From: an uncultured Flavobacteriales bacterium
GTDB lineage: Bacteria; Bacteroidota; Bacteroidia; Flavobacteriales_D; Sanyastnellaceae
Length of the DNA: 43,011 nucleotides
Direction: 5' to 3'
NCBI GenBank assembly: GCA_938085425.1
Contig: CALKGQ010000043.1
Location: forward strand, 1-43,011
This document shows positions 23,704 to 31,893 of the stretch, one piece after another; the stretch's first letter is position 1, and each line of letters starts with the position of its first letter. Under the pieces are notes generated by a model. The model saw nothing but the letters and a program-made list of their open reading frames with translations. It made no database searches and had not been told where the DNA came from. The translations under genes were made by a program, and so were the position numbers.

Positions 23704-24219
23704 TCACTTCGCTTCTGCGGGATTCACAAACGCCTTGATCTTCAAGATGGTCTGAGCAGGGTCTGTGTTGGCGTTGATGGTCACGGTCTTGGTCTGGTTG
23801 TTCTTCTTTCCTTTGGAATTGAACTTGACTTCGATTTCGCCAGCAGCTCCAGGGGCGATGGGCTCCTTGGGGCATTGAGGCACAGTGCACCCGCAAGAGC
23901 CTTTGCACTTGTCCAAGAGGAGCGGCTCGCTTCCGGTGTTGGTGAATTTGAAGACATGCGTGACAGCATCGCCTTCGTCCATTGTTCCGAAGTCGTGCTC
24001 GTATGAATCAAACACCATAGAGGTGGTAGGGCCTGCAGGCTCCTGGGCTGCGGTTTTCGCAGGGTCAAACTTTTCTGGCTTGGCGTTGACAGGGGTGCCA
24101 CTGGCTTCGGTGTCTGCACCTTTCATTGGCTTGGAGTCTACGGCCGTGCCGCCGTCGTTGCATGCTGCAAGGCCTACCACGATGGCGGCAAAAGTCATCA
24201 GGGAAAGAGTAAAACGCAT
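23704..24219 (-). CDS. DUF1573 domain lipoprotein
   Basis: 171 aa from ATG 24219, chosen because it gives a lipoprotein signal MRFTLSLMTFAAIVVGLAAC (lipobox Cys20); the longer frame overlaps the S41 gene. A Thr/Lys/Pro/Ala-rich linker (21-75) leads to a DUF1573 immunoglobulin-like domain (about 79-168): YEHDFGTMDEGDAVTHVFKF, LLLDKCKGSCGCTVPQCPKE with four clustered Cys, and KAFVNPAEAK at the end. The family is common in Bacteroidota, with unknown function. It has its own -7 box just after the S41 stop codon. Confidence 0.9.
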   Translation of the reverse strand: MRFTLSLMTFAAIVVGLAACNDGGTAVDSKPMKGADTEASGTPVNAKPEKFDPAKTAAQEPAGPTTSMVFDSYEHDFGTMDEGDAVTHVFKFTNTGSEPLLLDKCKGSCGCTVPQCPKEPIAPGAAGEIEVKFNSKGKKNNQTKTVTINANTDPAQTILKIKAFVNPAEAK

Positions 24220-24248
24220 GGGTTGTGGGATAGTTTGTTGATTTGAAA

Positions 24249-24256
24249 CAAAAGTA
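24249..24256 (-). promoter_or_regulatory. -7 box TACTTTTG of the DUF1573 gene
   Basis: Exact consensus, 29 nt before ATG 24219 and just downstream of the S41 gene stop. Confidence 0.55.
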
Positions 24257-24265
24257 AGGTGGCGG

Positions 24266-25900
24266 TCAAAATGTTCGATGCGCCAAGTTTGCGGCCTTGA
24301 ACGTGCCATCGTTCAAAACCCTGATGGCTTCCTGAAGGGCTTCATTGAGCCCTCCGATCACCCTGTAAAAGGTCCTGCTGTTGTAAATGTTGCGTCCATA
24401 AAAAGCCTTCAAGCGCAGTCGGATGGCGGGGAGAGACCGCGCCCATTCCTCTTGGTCGATGTCGATGCCTTCCACGACGAGAAAGGCTTTGAAGCTCTCG
24501 ATTTCAGCATCTGTGAAGGTCATGTCCTTGACAAAGGCGGTTTCGTCTGGGTGGCGGGCTTCCCAGTCTTGGCGCCCTGCGTCCACCTGTTCCAAGGCGT
24601 ATTTGCTGCAAAGCCCCTTGCGCAAAATGCTGGAAAACGTGCCCGATTTGTACGTGGTGTCAAGGGGCACAAAAAGGTCGGGCAAGATGCCTCCTCCGCC
24701 ATACACGTCGCGCTTTTGGATCCTTGTTTGGAACAACAAACTGTCGGGGAGTTCGAGGCTGTCCAGGCTCATGAGCTCGCCCCGCTCATAACGCTCGAAC
24801 TTTTCTTTTCGGTAGGCTTCGACGCCGTCTTCGTAAGGTTTTTGGATGCAACGACCTGCGGGGGTGTAGTATTTCTGCACCGTGAGGCGCACGGCACTGC
24901 CGTCGGGCAAACGCATGGGACGCTGGACCAAACCCTTGCCAAAGCTCCTGCGGCCAATGACCAAGCCGCGGTCCCAGTCTTGCACGGCACCTGACACAAT
25001 TTCACTGGCGCTTGCGGAGGCCTCATCGACGAGCACCACCAAGCGACCTTTTTCAAAAAGCCCCTTGTATTGGGCATACGTGTTGTCCCGCTCAAAAGAG
25101 CGTCCCTCTGTGTACACAATCAATTTGTCCTCACTGAGGAACTCATCGGACATCTCAATGGCTGTCCTAAGCATGCCCCCTCCATTTCCTTGCAAGTCGA
25201 GGACAAGGTCCTTCATGCCTTCCTTCTTCAAATCCACCAAAGCTTCCCGCAGCTCATCCATGGTGGTTTTCGCAAAGCGGCTGACTTTGATGTAGCCAAT
25301 GCGCTTGTCGAGCATGTGTGCCGCATCGATGCTGTAGATGGGGATCTTGTCCCGGACAATGTCAAACGCCAACAGCTCACTTTCTCCGTCGCGTTTGATC
25401 CCGACTTGCACCACTGTGCCTTTGGGGCCTTTCAAGAGTTTCATGACATCGCGGTTGGTGATGCCAATGCCTGCGGCATTGTCTCCGTCGATGGTGACAA
25501 TGCGGTCGCCGGAGCGTATGCCCAATTTTTCCGAGGGGCCACCGCTGATGGGAGAGACCACCATGATGGTGTCCTGAAAGATGTTGAATTGCACGCCGAT
25601 GCCTTCGAAGTTGCCGTTGAGGGGCTCATCTGCCTCCTTCAATTCGTCTGCGGAGAAATACACGGAGTGGGGATCCAAATCTTCGAGCATGCTGACAATG
25701 GCCCGCTGCGTCAAGTCTTCAATGTTGACGCTGTCCACATAAAGTTGGCCCACGTAGCGCATGAGGGTCCCAAACTTCTGGGCGGCCTCTTGCGGAGTCA
25801 TGTCTTTGTCAGAAGACTGGGCTTGGAGCCCCATGGGGGTCAAACTGCAAAAAACAGTGCAAGCGACAGCAGCTGCTTGGAGGAGGATTCGAATGGTCAT
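24266..25900 (-). CDS. S41 family C-terminal processing peptidase
   Basis: 544 aa from ATG 25900, giving a signal peptide (MTIRILLQAAAVACTVFCSL to about 28). Then a helical region, a PDZ domain (about 80-165: FEGIGVQFNIFQDTIMVVSP, LGIRSGDRIVTIDGDNAAG), and the protease core with KVSRFAKTTMDELREAL, DLVLDLQGNGGG, the nucleophile Ser within EASASASEIVSGA (about 295) and the general base Lys in RSFGKGLVQ. The extra ~150-residue C-terminal part is usual in Bacteroidota members. It cleaves C-termini of periplasmic proteins. It is divergent from the T9SS protease gene. Confidence 0.94.
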   Translation of the reverse strand: MTIRILLQAAAVACTVFCSLTPMGLQAQSSDKDMTPQEAAQKFGTLMRYVGQLYVDSVNIEDLTQRAIVSMLEDLDPHSVYFSADELKEADEPLNGNFEGIGVQFNIFQDTIMVVSPISGGPSEKLGIRSGDRIVTIDGDNAAGIGITNRDVMKLLKGPKGTVVQVGIKRDGESELLAFDIVRDKIPIYSIDAAHMLDKRIGYIKVSRFAKTTMDELREALVDLKKEGMKDLVLDLQGNGGGMLRTAIEMSDEFLSEDKLIVYTEGRSFERDNTYAQYKGLFEKGRLVVLVDEASASASEIVSGAVQDWDRGLVIGRRSFGKGLVQRPMRLPDGSAVRLTVQKYYTPAGRCIQKPYEDGVEAYRKEKFERYERGELMSLDSLELPDSLLFQTRIQKRDVYGGGGILPDLFVPLDTTYKSGTFSSILRKGLCSKYALEQVDAGRQDWEARHPDETAFVKDMTFTDAEIESFKAFLVVEGIDIDQEEWARSLPAIRLRLKAFYGRNIYNSRTFYRVIGGLNEALQEAIRVLNDGTFKAANLAHRTF

Positions 25901-25908
25901 ATGGGTCG

Positions 25909-25916
25909 TGAAAATA
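25909..25916 (-). promoter_or_regulatory. -7 box TATTTTCA of the S41 peptidase gene
   Basis: It lies 8 nt before ATG 25900, divergent from the box at 25940-25947. Confidence 0.45.
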
Positions 25917-25939
25917 GGGGAGCAGAGGGGAAGTCGAGG

Positions 25940-25947
25940 TATCTTGG
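25940..25947 (+). promoter_or_regulatory. -7 box TATCTTGG of the lysyl-endopeptidase-like gene
   Basis: It lies 4 nt before ATG 25952 and fixes that start in a frame open for another 880 nt upstream. Confidence 0.55.
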
Positions 25948-25951
25948 GGGC

Positions 25952-27661
25952 ATGATTGGAAAGACGATTCAGGGTTTTTGGCATTTGCGGCGATGGGCCG
26001 CTGGATGCGGCATGTGGTTGGGCCTCTCAATGACGGTGGTTGCACAAGGTCATTGGACGGTGGAAACCCCAGATTTGGTGAAAACCCAGGCACTGATGGA
26101 AGTCGCCTCGGAGGAGCAGGGCAGGGACATGGCAGGGTTGGTACTTCCTGCATCTTTCTCCTTCTTTGAACAGGCAGAGCATGAAGTGAAGGGTGGCCAC
26201 GAGCTTTGGACGTTGTCCATTTCAGCCCCGGGCGCCCTTGCCATGAGTGTTTATTTCGACGACTTTCACCTTCCTTCGGGAGCTGAATTGTACTTCCGCA
26301 CGCCACAAGGGAAATTTGACGAAACGTGGGAGGAGGGACCCGTGAATGTCCTCGAAAACAATGTGCACAGGCGTTGGGTGAATGGCGATGTGCCTGGCGA
26401 TGAAGTGGTGATGACCTACCGCGCCCCCCTTGGTTTGACGGAGCCAGCAGCCCTGCACGTGAGTGGCATTGGCTACATGGCCCGCCATGTGCGCTTTCCG
26501 TCACCGTGGGACTCCGAGGTGGTCAGAGGAGGCTCTGAAGCTTGTCAGGTGAATGTGAATTGCCCAGAAGGGGACAGCTGGGAGTGCGAAAAATCGTCTG
26601 TGGTCCGTCTTCAAATCACTGAGGGCAAGTTCATCTTTTTCTGTTCTGGCGCCATGGTCAACAACACGGCACGCGATTGTCGCCAGCTCCTTTTGACCTC
26701 CTTCCACTGTGCAAGTGAAGTGGAGGACGATGAGTGGGCCTACCTCAGGGTGCGATTCAATTACCAAGGAGAGGCTTGTACCTCGACAATTTCCACCTTG
26801 GCGCCCATTCGTACAGGTGTCTACCGTCTGGGGGACAGCGACGACGTCAGTTTCAATGGGAACATCAACGGCAGCGACTTCCTCCTTGTGGAGGTTGAGG
26901 ATGCGATCCCCGACTCTTGGAATCCCTTCTTTGCGGGTTGGGACGCGACCGGATTCAACGGCAATGAAGGGGTGGGGATCCATCACCCTGCCGGAGATCT
27001 GAAGAAAATCAGCACCTACTCCAATTCGCTGTCGAGCAGCAGCGCTTACGCCACAGGCGCACACTGGCGAGTCTCATGGAGCTCCACTCAGACCAACTGG
27101 GGGGTCACCGAAGGAGGCTCTTCAGGCTCGCCCATTTTTGATGAAAACCACCGCATCTTGGGCACGCTGACAGGAGGCTCTTCGTTTTGTTCCAACCCCA
27201 ATGCTCCCGATTTCTACGGAAAGATGAGCTACCACTGGGACGGCCCCAATCCCACGCCCACAGCGGAGAAGCTCAAGGCACTCTTGGATCCTGCGGGGAC
27301 AGGTGAGGAGCGCATGGATGGCAGTTTCCGCTCGGAAGGCACCAACGGTGTCGAGACATGCGATGTCTACAACGCTTGTGAAGCGACTTCTCTGGAGGAA
27401 ATCTTTGTGTCAGGCTTGACGGTGTCCCCCAACCCTTCCTCAGGAATGGTCAGCGTGCGTTTGCCGGAAGGATTTTCGTTGGCCCAAGTGCAAGTCTTTG
27501 ATGCGCTGGGCCGGCCTTTGTCCACCCAGCAGGTGTCAGGGAGTCAGCGTCAGTTGGCATTGGACTTGGAGGCCTGGGGAAGTGGGATGCGCTACCTCAC
27601 ATTGACCTCCCAGCAGGGGTTCAGCACCACCCGCAAGTTGGTGGTCAACGGAGCCAGGTGA
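25952..27661 (+). CDS. Secreted trypsin-like (lysyl endopeptidase-like) serine protease with T9SS type A domain
   Basis: 569 aa from ATG 25952. Signal peptide to about residue 32 (MWLGLSMTVVAQ), then a pro-region, then a chymotrypsin-fold domain with the full triad: H252 in TSFHCAS, D309 in GSDFLLVEVED and S391 in EGGSSGSPIFDE. Numerous Cys pairs (CQVNVNCPEG, FFCSGAM, GEACTST) resemble the Achromobacter lysyl endopeptidase group. The C-terminal 75 residues are a T9SS sorting domain (LTVSPNPSSGMVSVRLPEG ... TTRKLVVNG). It is likely released or attached on the cell surface. Cleavage specificity cannot be proven from sequence. Its 3' end overlaps the convergent mutS2 gene by 17 nt. Confidence 0.9.
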   Translation: MIGKTIQGFWHLRRWAAGCGMWLGLSMTVVAQGHWTVETPDLVKTQALMEVASEEQGRDMAGLVLPASFSFFEQAEHEVKGGHELWTLSISAPGALAMSVYFDDFHLPSGAELYFRTPQGKFDETWEEGPVNVLENNVHRRWVNGDVPGDEVVMTYRAPLGLTEPAALHVSGIGYMARHVRFPSPWDSEVVRGGSEACQVNVNCPEGDSWECEKSSVVRLQITEGKFIFFCSGAMVNNTARDCRQLLLTSFHCASEVEDDEWAYLRVRFNYQGEACTSTISTLAPIRTGVYRLGDSDDVSFNGNINGSDFLLVEVEDAIPDSWNPFFAGWDATGFNGNEGVGIHHPAGDLKKISTYSNSLSSSSAYATGAHWRVSWSSTQTNWGVTEGGSSGSPIFDENHRILGTLTGGSSFCSNPNAPDFYGKMSYHWDGPNPTPTAEKLKALLDPAGTGEERMDGSFRSEGTNGVETCDVYNACEATSLEEIFVSGLTVSPNPSSGMVSVRLPEGFSLAQVQVFDALGRPLSTQQVSGSQRQLALDLEAWGSGMRYLTLTSQQGFSTTRKLVVNGAR

Positions 27662-29744
27662 GTTGATTCCTTTGGACCTTCGTTTTGAAGGCCCCGAACA
27701 TCACGGTGATGTGGTCTCCTTGAACGGCCACAACGTCGCCGCGCTCTTGCCCTGAGCGCAAACGAACGAGCGACCCTTTGACGATTTTGTCGGACTGGTG
27801 ATTGGGCCTGCGTTTGCCTTGCTTTTTGGACGGCTTTCCGCGTTTGGCTTGTTCGTCCATCCGAGACTTTTCTTTGGCCAAATACGTTTTGACTTCCTCG
27901 AGCAAGCCTTTGTTGGATTTCCCCGATTCAAAACGGTCGATGAACTGCGACAGCTTGGAGCCACGAACCCTTGCAGTGTTCAAAGCGTCCATCTGTTCAT
28001 TCAGGTTGCGCTCCTTCCCGGACATCGTCTCTTGCATGCGTTCGGCCTTGGCGATGGCCTTTTCGGCTTCCAATTCCGCACGCAGTTGTTTGTTGGTCAG
28101 CTTGGCGAGTTTGGACTTTTCCTTGTGCAGGTCCCCCAGCAATCCATCGAGTTCCACGCGGCGCTTGTCCAGTTTGCCCTTGGCCCTTTGAATGAGCTTG
28201 GCCTGGATGCCATTGATTTCAGCCACTTCAAAGGTGAACGACGAACCGGGTTGACCCACTTCCAATCGGTAGAGCGGTGCGAGAGACTCACGGTCAAACA
28301 GCATGCTCCCGTTGAAGGCTTCAGGCAGTTTGGCCGCACGGGTTTTGATGTTGGCGTAGTGCGTCGTCACCACCCCAAAGCTCCCTTTGTCGTAGAGCTC
28401 CTCGAAAAACACTTCCGCCAACGCCCCGCCGAGCTCTGGGTCAGACCCCGTGCCAAACTCGTCCAACAACAGCAGGGAGTTGGGGCCGGCCACTTGGAGG
28501 AAATGCCTCATTCTTCCCAATCGGTAACTGTATGTTGAAAGTTGATTTTCAATGCTTTGGTGGTCGCCAATGTCGGGAAGGATGGCGTCGAAGATCCCCA
28601 CCTCCGAGGCGTTGTGGCAGGGGACAAGCAAGCCACTTTGGATCATCAACTGCAGGAGTCCCACCGTTTTCATCGTGATGCTTTTGCCGCCGGCATTGGG
28701 CCCGCTGATGACCAAAATCCTTTGTTTTCGATGGATTTCAATGTGTTGCGGGAGGGTTTCTATCCCGGCCAATCGGTTGGTCAATTGCAACAAAGGATGA
28801 AACGCGGAGAGCAAGTGCAACCCTGGTTTTTTTCGGACTTGAGGAAGACTCCCGGAGAGCTTTCCGGCAAGCCTTGAACGCGTTGCGATCCAATCCAACT
28901 CTGTCAAACCACGCTGGTATCCCTTGATTTCGGGAAGGTGACGTCGAATGTTCTGTGTCAGCAGGCGCAGGATGTTGCGGATCTCTTTCCTTTCATCGTC
29001 CCTGAGCATCTCCAACTCGTGGTTGAGGGGGATGCAACTGCCAGGTTCAATGAAGGTCACGGAACCAGTGTTTGACGAGCCGAGCACCGCACCATTCACC
29101 TGCCGTTTGTAGCTGCTGATGATGGCCATGGCCCTGCGTTCTTGCACAAAGCCTTCGCGGATGTCTGCGAGGTGGCCACGTTCCTGAGCTTGTTTCATGG
29201 CCCGCAGAAAGGCCCGGTTGATTTTTCGTCGCGCAGAAGTGATGTCATCGCGGATGCCTGACAATTCGGGGGAGGCGTCGTCCCGGATGTTGCCTTTGGC
29301 ATCAAACACGGCATCGATGGCTTCAATGAGCTCTTCGTTGGGTTCTTGGCCCGCCACCACGGCTTCGAGGCGTGGCCAGGGCTCGTCGGAGCTTGCGAGC
29401 ACATGAAGCACCTGGTTCATGGTACGCGACGCGGCAGCAATGCGGCGGAACGCCTCTTCGTCAAGGACGCTGTCGCGCACTCCGAGCAATTTGATTTCGC
29501 GTTGGAGTTCATCGAACTCGAGCATGGGCCAGCCGACCCCGCCTTGCCGGATGCGCGCCATCTCATCGGTTTCCTGCAGGTTGCGCACAACCCAGGAGCG
29601 GTCCTTGCTTGGGACGAGTTGCTGGGCCCGCACTTCGCTGCTTGGACAGCCAGAAAGCTCCGCAAGCATCTCCTGGACGACATCAAACTCGAGGTCCTCC
29701 GCGACCCGGGCATCAAAGTGATCGATGGGCGCACCTGGCTTCAT
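27645..29744 (-). CDS. MutS2-family ATPase lacking the Smr nuclease domain
   Basis: 699 aa. Domains: MutS-like core and lever (1-320); ATPase with Walker A GPNAGGKS (about 346-353), Walker B LLLLDEFGTGSDPE and the THYANIKT switch; a long coiled coil (about 515-640: LDKRRVELDGLLGDLHKEKS); and a KOW-like end (IVKGSLVRLRSGQERGDVVA). The protein stops where the C-terminal Smr endonuclease domain normally follows. MutS2 acts on recombination intermediates or on collided ribosomes. Without Smr it should bind and remodel but not cut. It starts within miaA (ATGA overlap), third in an operon with the pRiA4-ORF3-like gene and miaA. Confidence 0.92.
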   Translation of the reverse strand: MKPGAPIDHFDARVAEDLEFDVVQEMLAELSGCPSSEVRAQQLVPSKDRSWVVRNLQETDEMARIRQGGVGWPMLEFDELQREIKLLGVRDSVLDEEAFRRIAAASRTMNQVLHVLASSDEPWPRLEAVVAGQEPNEELIEAIDAVFDAKGNIRDDASPELSGIRDDITSARRKINRAFLRAMKQAQERGHLADIREGFVQERRAMAIISSYKRQVNGAVLGSSNTGSVTFIEPGSCIPLNHELEMLRDDERKEIRNILRLLTQNIRRHLPEIKGYQRGLTELDWIATRSRLAGKLSGSLPQVRKKPGLHLLSAFHPLLQLTNRLAGIETLPQHIEIHRKQRILVISGPNAGGKSITMKTVGLLQLMIQSGLLVPCHNASEVGIFDAILPDIGDHQSIENQLSTYSYRLGRMRHFLQVAGPNSLLLLDEFGTGSDPELGGALAEVFFEELYDKGSFGVVTTHYANIKTRAAKLPEAFNGSMLFDRESLAPLYRLEVGQPGSSFTFEVAEINGIQAKLIQRAKGKLDKRRVELDGLLGDLHKEKSKLAKLTNKQLRAELEAEKAIAKAERMQETMSGKERNLNEQMDALNTARVRGSKLSQFIDRFESGKSNKGLLEEVKTYLAKEKSRMDEQAKRGKPSKKQGKRRPNHQSDKIVKGSLVRLRSGQERGDVVAVQGDHITVMFGAFKTKVQRNQLTWLR

Positions 29745-30694
29745 GAGGACAAATTCGTATCAGGCGGCAGGGGAGACCCCGTAGCTTGGGCCACAGCATG
29801 GGCCGCTGCCTGCTCCAAGGTGGAAGTCCTTGTGTCGGCGTCAAAGTCGAACCAAGTCGTCCTGGGATCCTTGCGGAACCATGTCATTTGCCTTTTGGCA
29901 AACTGTCGGGTTTTGGTGGTCAACTGGGCCATGGCGTCCTCCAACGGCATGGTGCCGTCCAGATGTTGAAACAACTCTTTGTAGCCCACAGTGTTCAATG
30001 CATTGGTTTCCCGGTAGGGAAGCAGCGCTTGGACCTCGTCCAGCCATCCTTGGGCCATCATCCGTTCTGCCCTTTCAGCAATGCGCTCCCTGAGCAATGC
30101 ACGCTCGGGCCTGAGCCCTATGGACACCACCCGCCAAGGGCGCTCCTTTTCTTGGTCTTTGTGGAAGCTGGAAAACGGGGCGCCTGTGCTGAGACATACT
30201 TCCAAGGCGCGCACCACCCTTTGAGGGTTGTTCACGTCCATTTTCTCGGCATGGGCAGGGTCCAGTTGCTTCAGTTCCGAAAGGAGCGGGTCCAGGCCTT
30301 CTGTCGCCAAGCGCGCATTCAACACCTTTCGGACAGCGAGGTCGGCAGGGAGGTTGTCGAGCCCTCGGAGGGCAGCTTCGACATACATGCCAGATCCGCC
30401 TGCCAAAACAGCCGCCCCCTTTTGCATGCACAACGACGTGAGGACAGGGACTGCGTCGGCTTCAAAGGCACCGGCGCTGTACAGGGATTCAGGCTCCAGG
30501 AAGTCGATGAAATGGTGGGGTGCTGCGGCCCTTTCTTCCGCGGTGGGTTGGGCCGTTCCGATGGCCATGCCCTTGAACACTTGGCGTGCATCGGCGTTGA
30601 CGATTTCAGTGCCCAAACGGTTCGCCACTTCAATGGCCAGTTCTGTTTTCCCGGAAGCGGTAGGCCCCACGATGGATACCACGACACCGCCCAT
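29741..30694 (-). CDS. miaA: tRNA dimethylallyltransferase
   Basis: 317 aa. MiaA adds the dimethylallyl group to A37 of tRNAs reading UNN codons. Motifs: P-loop GPTASGKT (10-17), NADARQVFKGMAIGTAQP (the catalytic Asp is kept; the usual DSRQ is DARQ), AVLAGGSGMYVEA, MDVNNPQRVVRALEV and RQFAKRQMTWFRKD. All substrate-binding motifs are present. The ATG lies 3 nt after the upstream gene's stop and its own stop overlaps the mutS2 start, so this is a tight operon. Confidence 0.96.
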   Translation of the reverse strand: MGGVVVSIVGPTASGKTELAIEVANRLGTEIVNADARQVFKGMAIGTAQPTAEERAAAPHHFIDFLEPESLYSAGAFEADAVPVLTSLCMQKGAAVLAGGSGMYVEAALRGLDNLPADLAVRKVLNARLATEGLDPLLSELKQLDPAHAEKMDVNNPQRVVRALEVCLSTGAPFSSFHKDQEKERPWRVVSIGLRPERALLRERIAERAERMMAQGWLDEVQALLPYRETNALNTVGYKELFQHLDGTMPLEDAMAQLTTKTRQFAKRQMTWFRKDPRTTWFDFDADTRTSTLEQAAAHAVAQATGSPLPPDTNLSS

Positions 30695-30697
30695 GGG

Positions 30698-31291
30698 TCA
30701 GATCAGGTCGTCGAGGTCGTCAATGGACAGATGCTCCCCCCCAAACTCGTCGCCGTCGTCCTCGCCGTCGAGGTACGCGTCGATTTCAGGATCCCCTGTG
30801 CGCAGAGGTCCAGAATCTTCTGGCGGCATCTCCAACTCCATGCCGTCCAACAAGTCCCCGTCTTTGCTGTCAAAGGCAGGAGGGGTGCCAAACTCGTGGC
30901 AAAGCGCAGGGTAGGCGCCGCCATCTTTGGCCTCCTCCTGCGCGAGTGGCTCGATGTAAAAGCACCACATGCGAAGGAAGTCGTACACGTAAATGGCGCG
31001 TTCGCCCAAGGCGGGGATCAAATGTCCCACCGTGCTGGCATTCATGGCGTCCTCCGGTTGGTCGCCGGCCTCGGCCATGGGGTCCGTCATGTCGAGCAAA
31101 GAGAATTCTTTGCCCCGGCTCCATGCCTCGTCGCTTTGGAAAAAAGAGGCCAACTCTCCAGCTTCCCATCCAAACGCATCCAACACCGCAAAGTGAAGGT
31201 GCATCAACGGGGCTTCGGTTTCGATGTCAATGTCCCTGAAGACGTCTTCTTCGGTGTCGAGAATGACACGCAAGCGCATGATTTGACTCAT
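30698..31291 (-). CDS. Plasmid pRiA4b ORF-3-like family protein
   Basis: 197 aa from ATG 31291; this start directly precedes QIMRLRVILDTEEDVFRDI and lies 4 nt after a -7 box. The fold family (pRiA4b_Orf3) is widespread, known from plasmids and transposons, without a settled function. N-terminal: MHLHFAVLDAFGW, typical of the family. The C-terminal half ends in a highly acidic tail (EIDAYLDGEDDGDEFGGEHL, SIDDLDDLI). It is the first gene of the operon with miaA and mutS2. It is probably a housekeeping copy here, since nothing mobile surrounds it. Confidence 0.8.
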   Translation of the reverse strand: MSQIMRLRVILDTEEDVFRDIDIETEAPLMHLHFAVLDAFGWEAGELASFFQSDEAWSRGKEFSLLDMTDPMAEAGDQPEDAMNASTVGHLIPALGERAIYVYDFLRMWCFYIEPLAQEEAKDGGAYPALCHEFGTPPAFDSKDGDLLDGMELEMPPEDSGPLRTGDPEIDAYLDGEDDGDEFGGEHLSIDDLDDLI

Positions 31292-31295
31292 GAAA

Positions 31296-31303
31296 CGAAG
31301 GTA
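31296..31303 (-). promoter_or_regulatory. -7 box TACCTTCG of the pRiA4-like/miaA/mutS2 operon
   Basis: It lies 4 nt before ATG 31291, back to back with the box at 31317-31324. Confidence 0.55.
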
Positions 31304-31316
31304 CACCCCTGTGGAG

Positions 31317-31324
31317 TAGTTTTG
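31317..31324 (+). promoter_or_regulatory. -7 box TAGTTTTG of the TPR membrane protein gene
   Basis: Exact consensus, 28 nt before ATG 31353. Confidence 0.5.
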
Positions 31325-31352
31325 TGCCACGGTTCGACCAAAATTCCAATCC

Positions 31353-31886
31353 ATGATCACCCGTCTTCTCAAAATCTTGATTGCCGCCGCCTCTTTGGCC
31401 TACATGGTCATGCTCTACGCCCAAGGAAGCTGGGGAGCGGCCATCGGAATGACCTTTGTCTCCATCGTTCTCGTGTTGGTGAATTTGCGCAGTGTGCGGC
31501 TCGTGGTGGCGTTTGCCAACCTCCGCATGCAACGGATGGAAGAAGCCGTGAAGTGGCTCAACCGGGTTTCTGTCTCGCAATTGTGGCCCCGTCAGCGGGG
31601 GTACTATCACTTCCTTTTGGGCAGTGTGACCATGCAGAACAACTTGAATGAAGCGGAATCTCACTTGCGCAAAGCGCTGAGCCTTGGTTTGCGCCAAGAC
31701 CACGACAAGGCCGCGGTCAAACTCAACCTTGCCGTTTGCCTCAGTGCAAAGCAAGACAGAAAGAGAGCCTTGATCATGATCCAAGATGCCAAGCGCCTTG
31801 ACACCAAGGGGATGCTCAAGAAAGACATCAAGCAGGTGGAGTCGATGATCAAGAACCCAAGGGTGGTGCAGCGAGGCCGGCGCTGA
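31353..31886 (+). CDS. Two-helix membrane protein with TPR-like repeats
   Basis: 177 aa. Two adjacent hydrophobic helices (about 5-22, LLKILIAAASLAYMVMLY; about 28-45, AAIGMTFVSIVLVLVNL) anchor a cytoplasmic or periplasmic helical domain. TPR-like units: GYYHFLLGSVTMQNNLNEAE, HLRKALSLGLRQDHDKAAVK, LNLAVCLSAKQDRKRALIMI. The C-terminus is basic (RVVQRGRR). TPR units bind partner proteins. The partner is unknown. It is convergent with the E1 gene with a 7-nt gap and no terminator. Confidence 0.8.
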   Translation: MITRLLKILIAAASLAYMVMLYAQGSWGAAIGMTFVSIVLVLVNLRSVRLVVAFANLRMQRMEEAVKWLNRVSVSQLWPRQRGYYHFLLGSVTMQNNLNEAESHLRKALSLGLRQDHDKAAVKLNLAVCLSAKQDRKRALIMIQDAKRLDTKGMLKKDIKQVESMIKNPRVVQRGRR

Positions 31887-31893
31887 GGCCCGG

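Noticed and set aside
25070-25951. Open frame upstream of the lysyl-endopeptidase-like gene
   Set aside because: It is antisense to the S41 peptidase gene and upstream of the -7 box. The signal peptide starts at 25952.
30698-31291. pRiA4b ORF-3-like gene as a sign of a plasmid or transposon
   Set aside because: No transposase, inverted repeats or integrase are nearby, and it forms a tight operon with miaA and mutS2.
29786-31651. 621-codon plus-strand ORF
   Set aside because: It crosses miaA and the pRiA4-like gene antisense and overlaps the TPR gene in another frame. All three are better supported.
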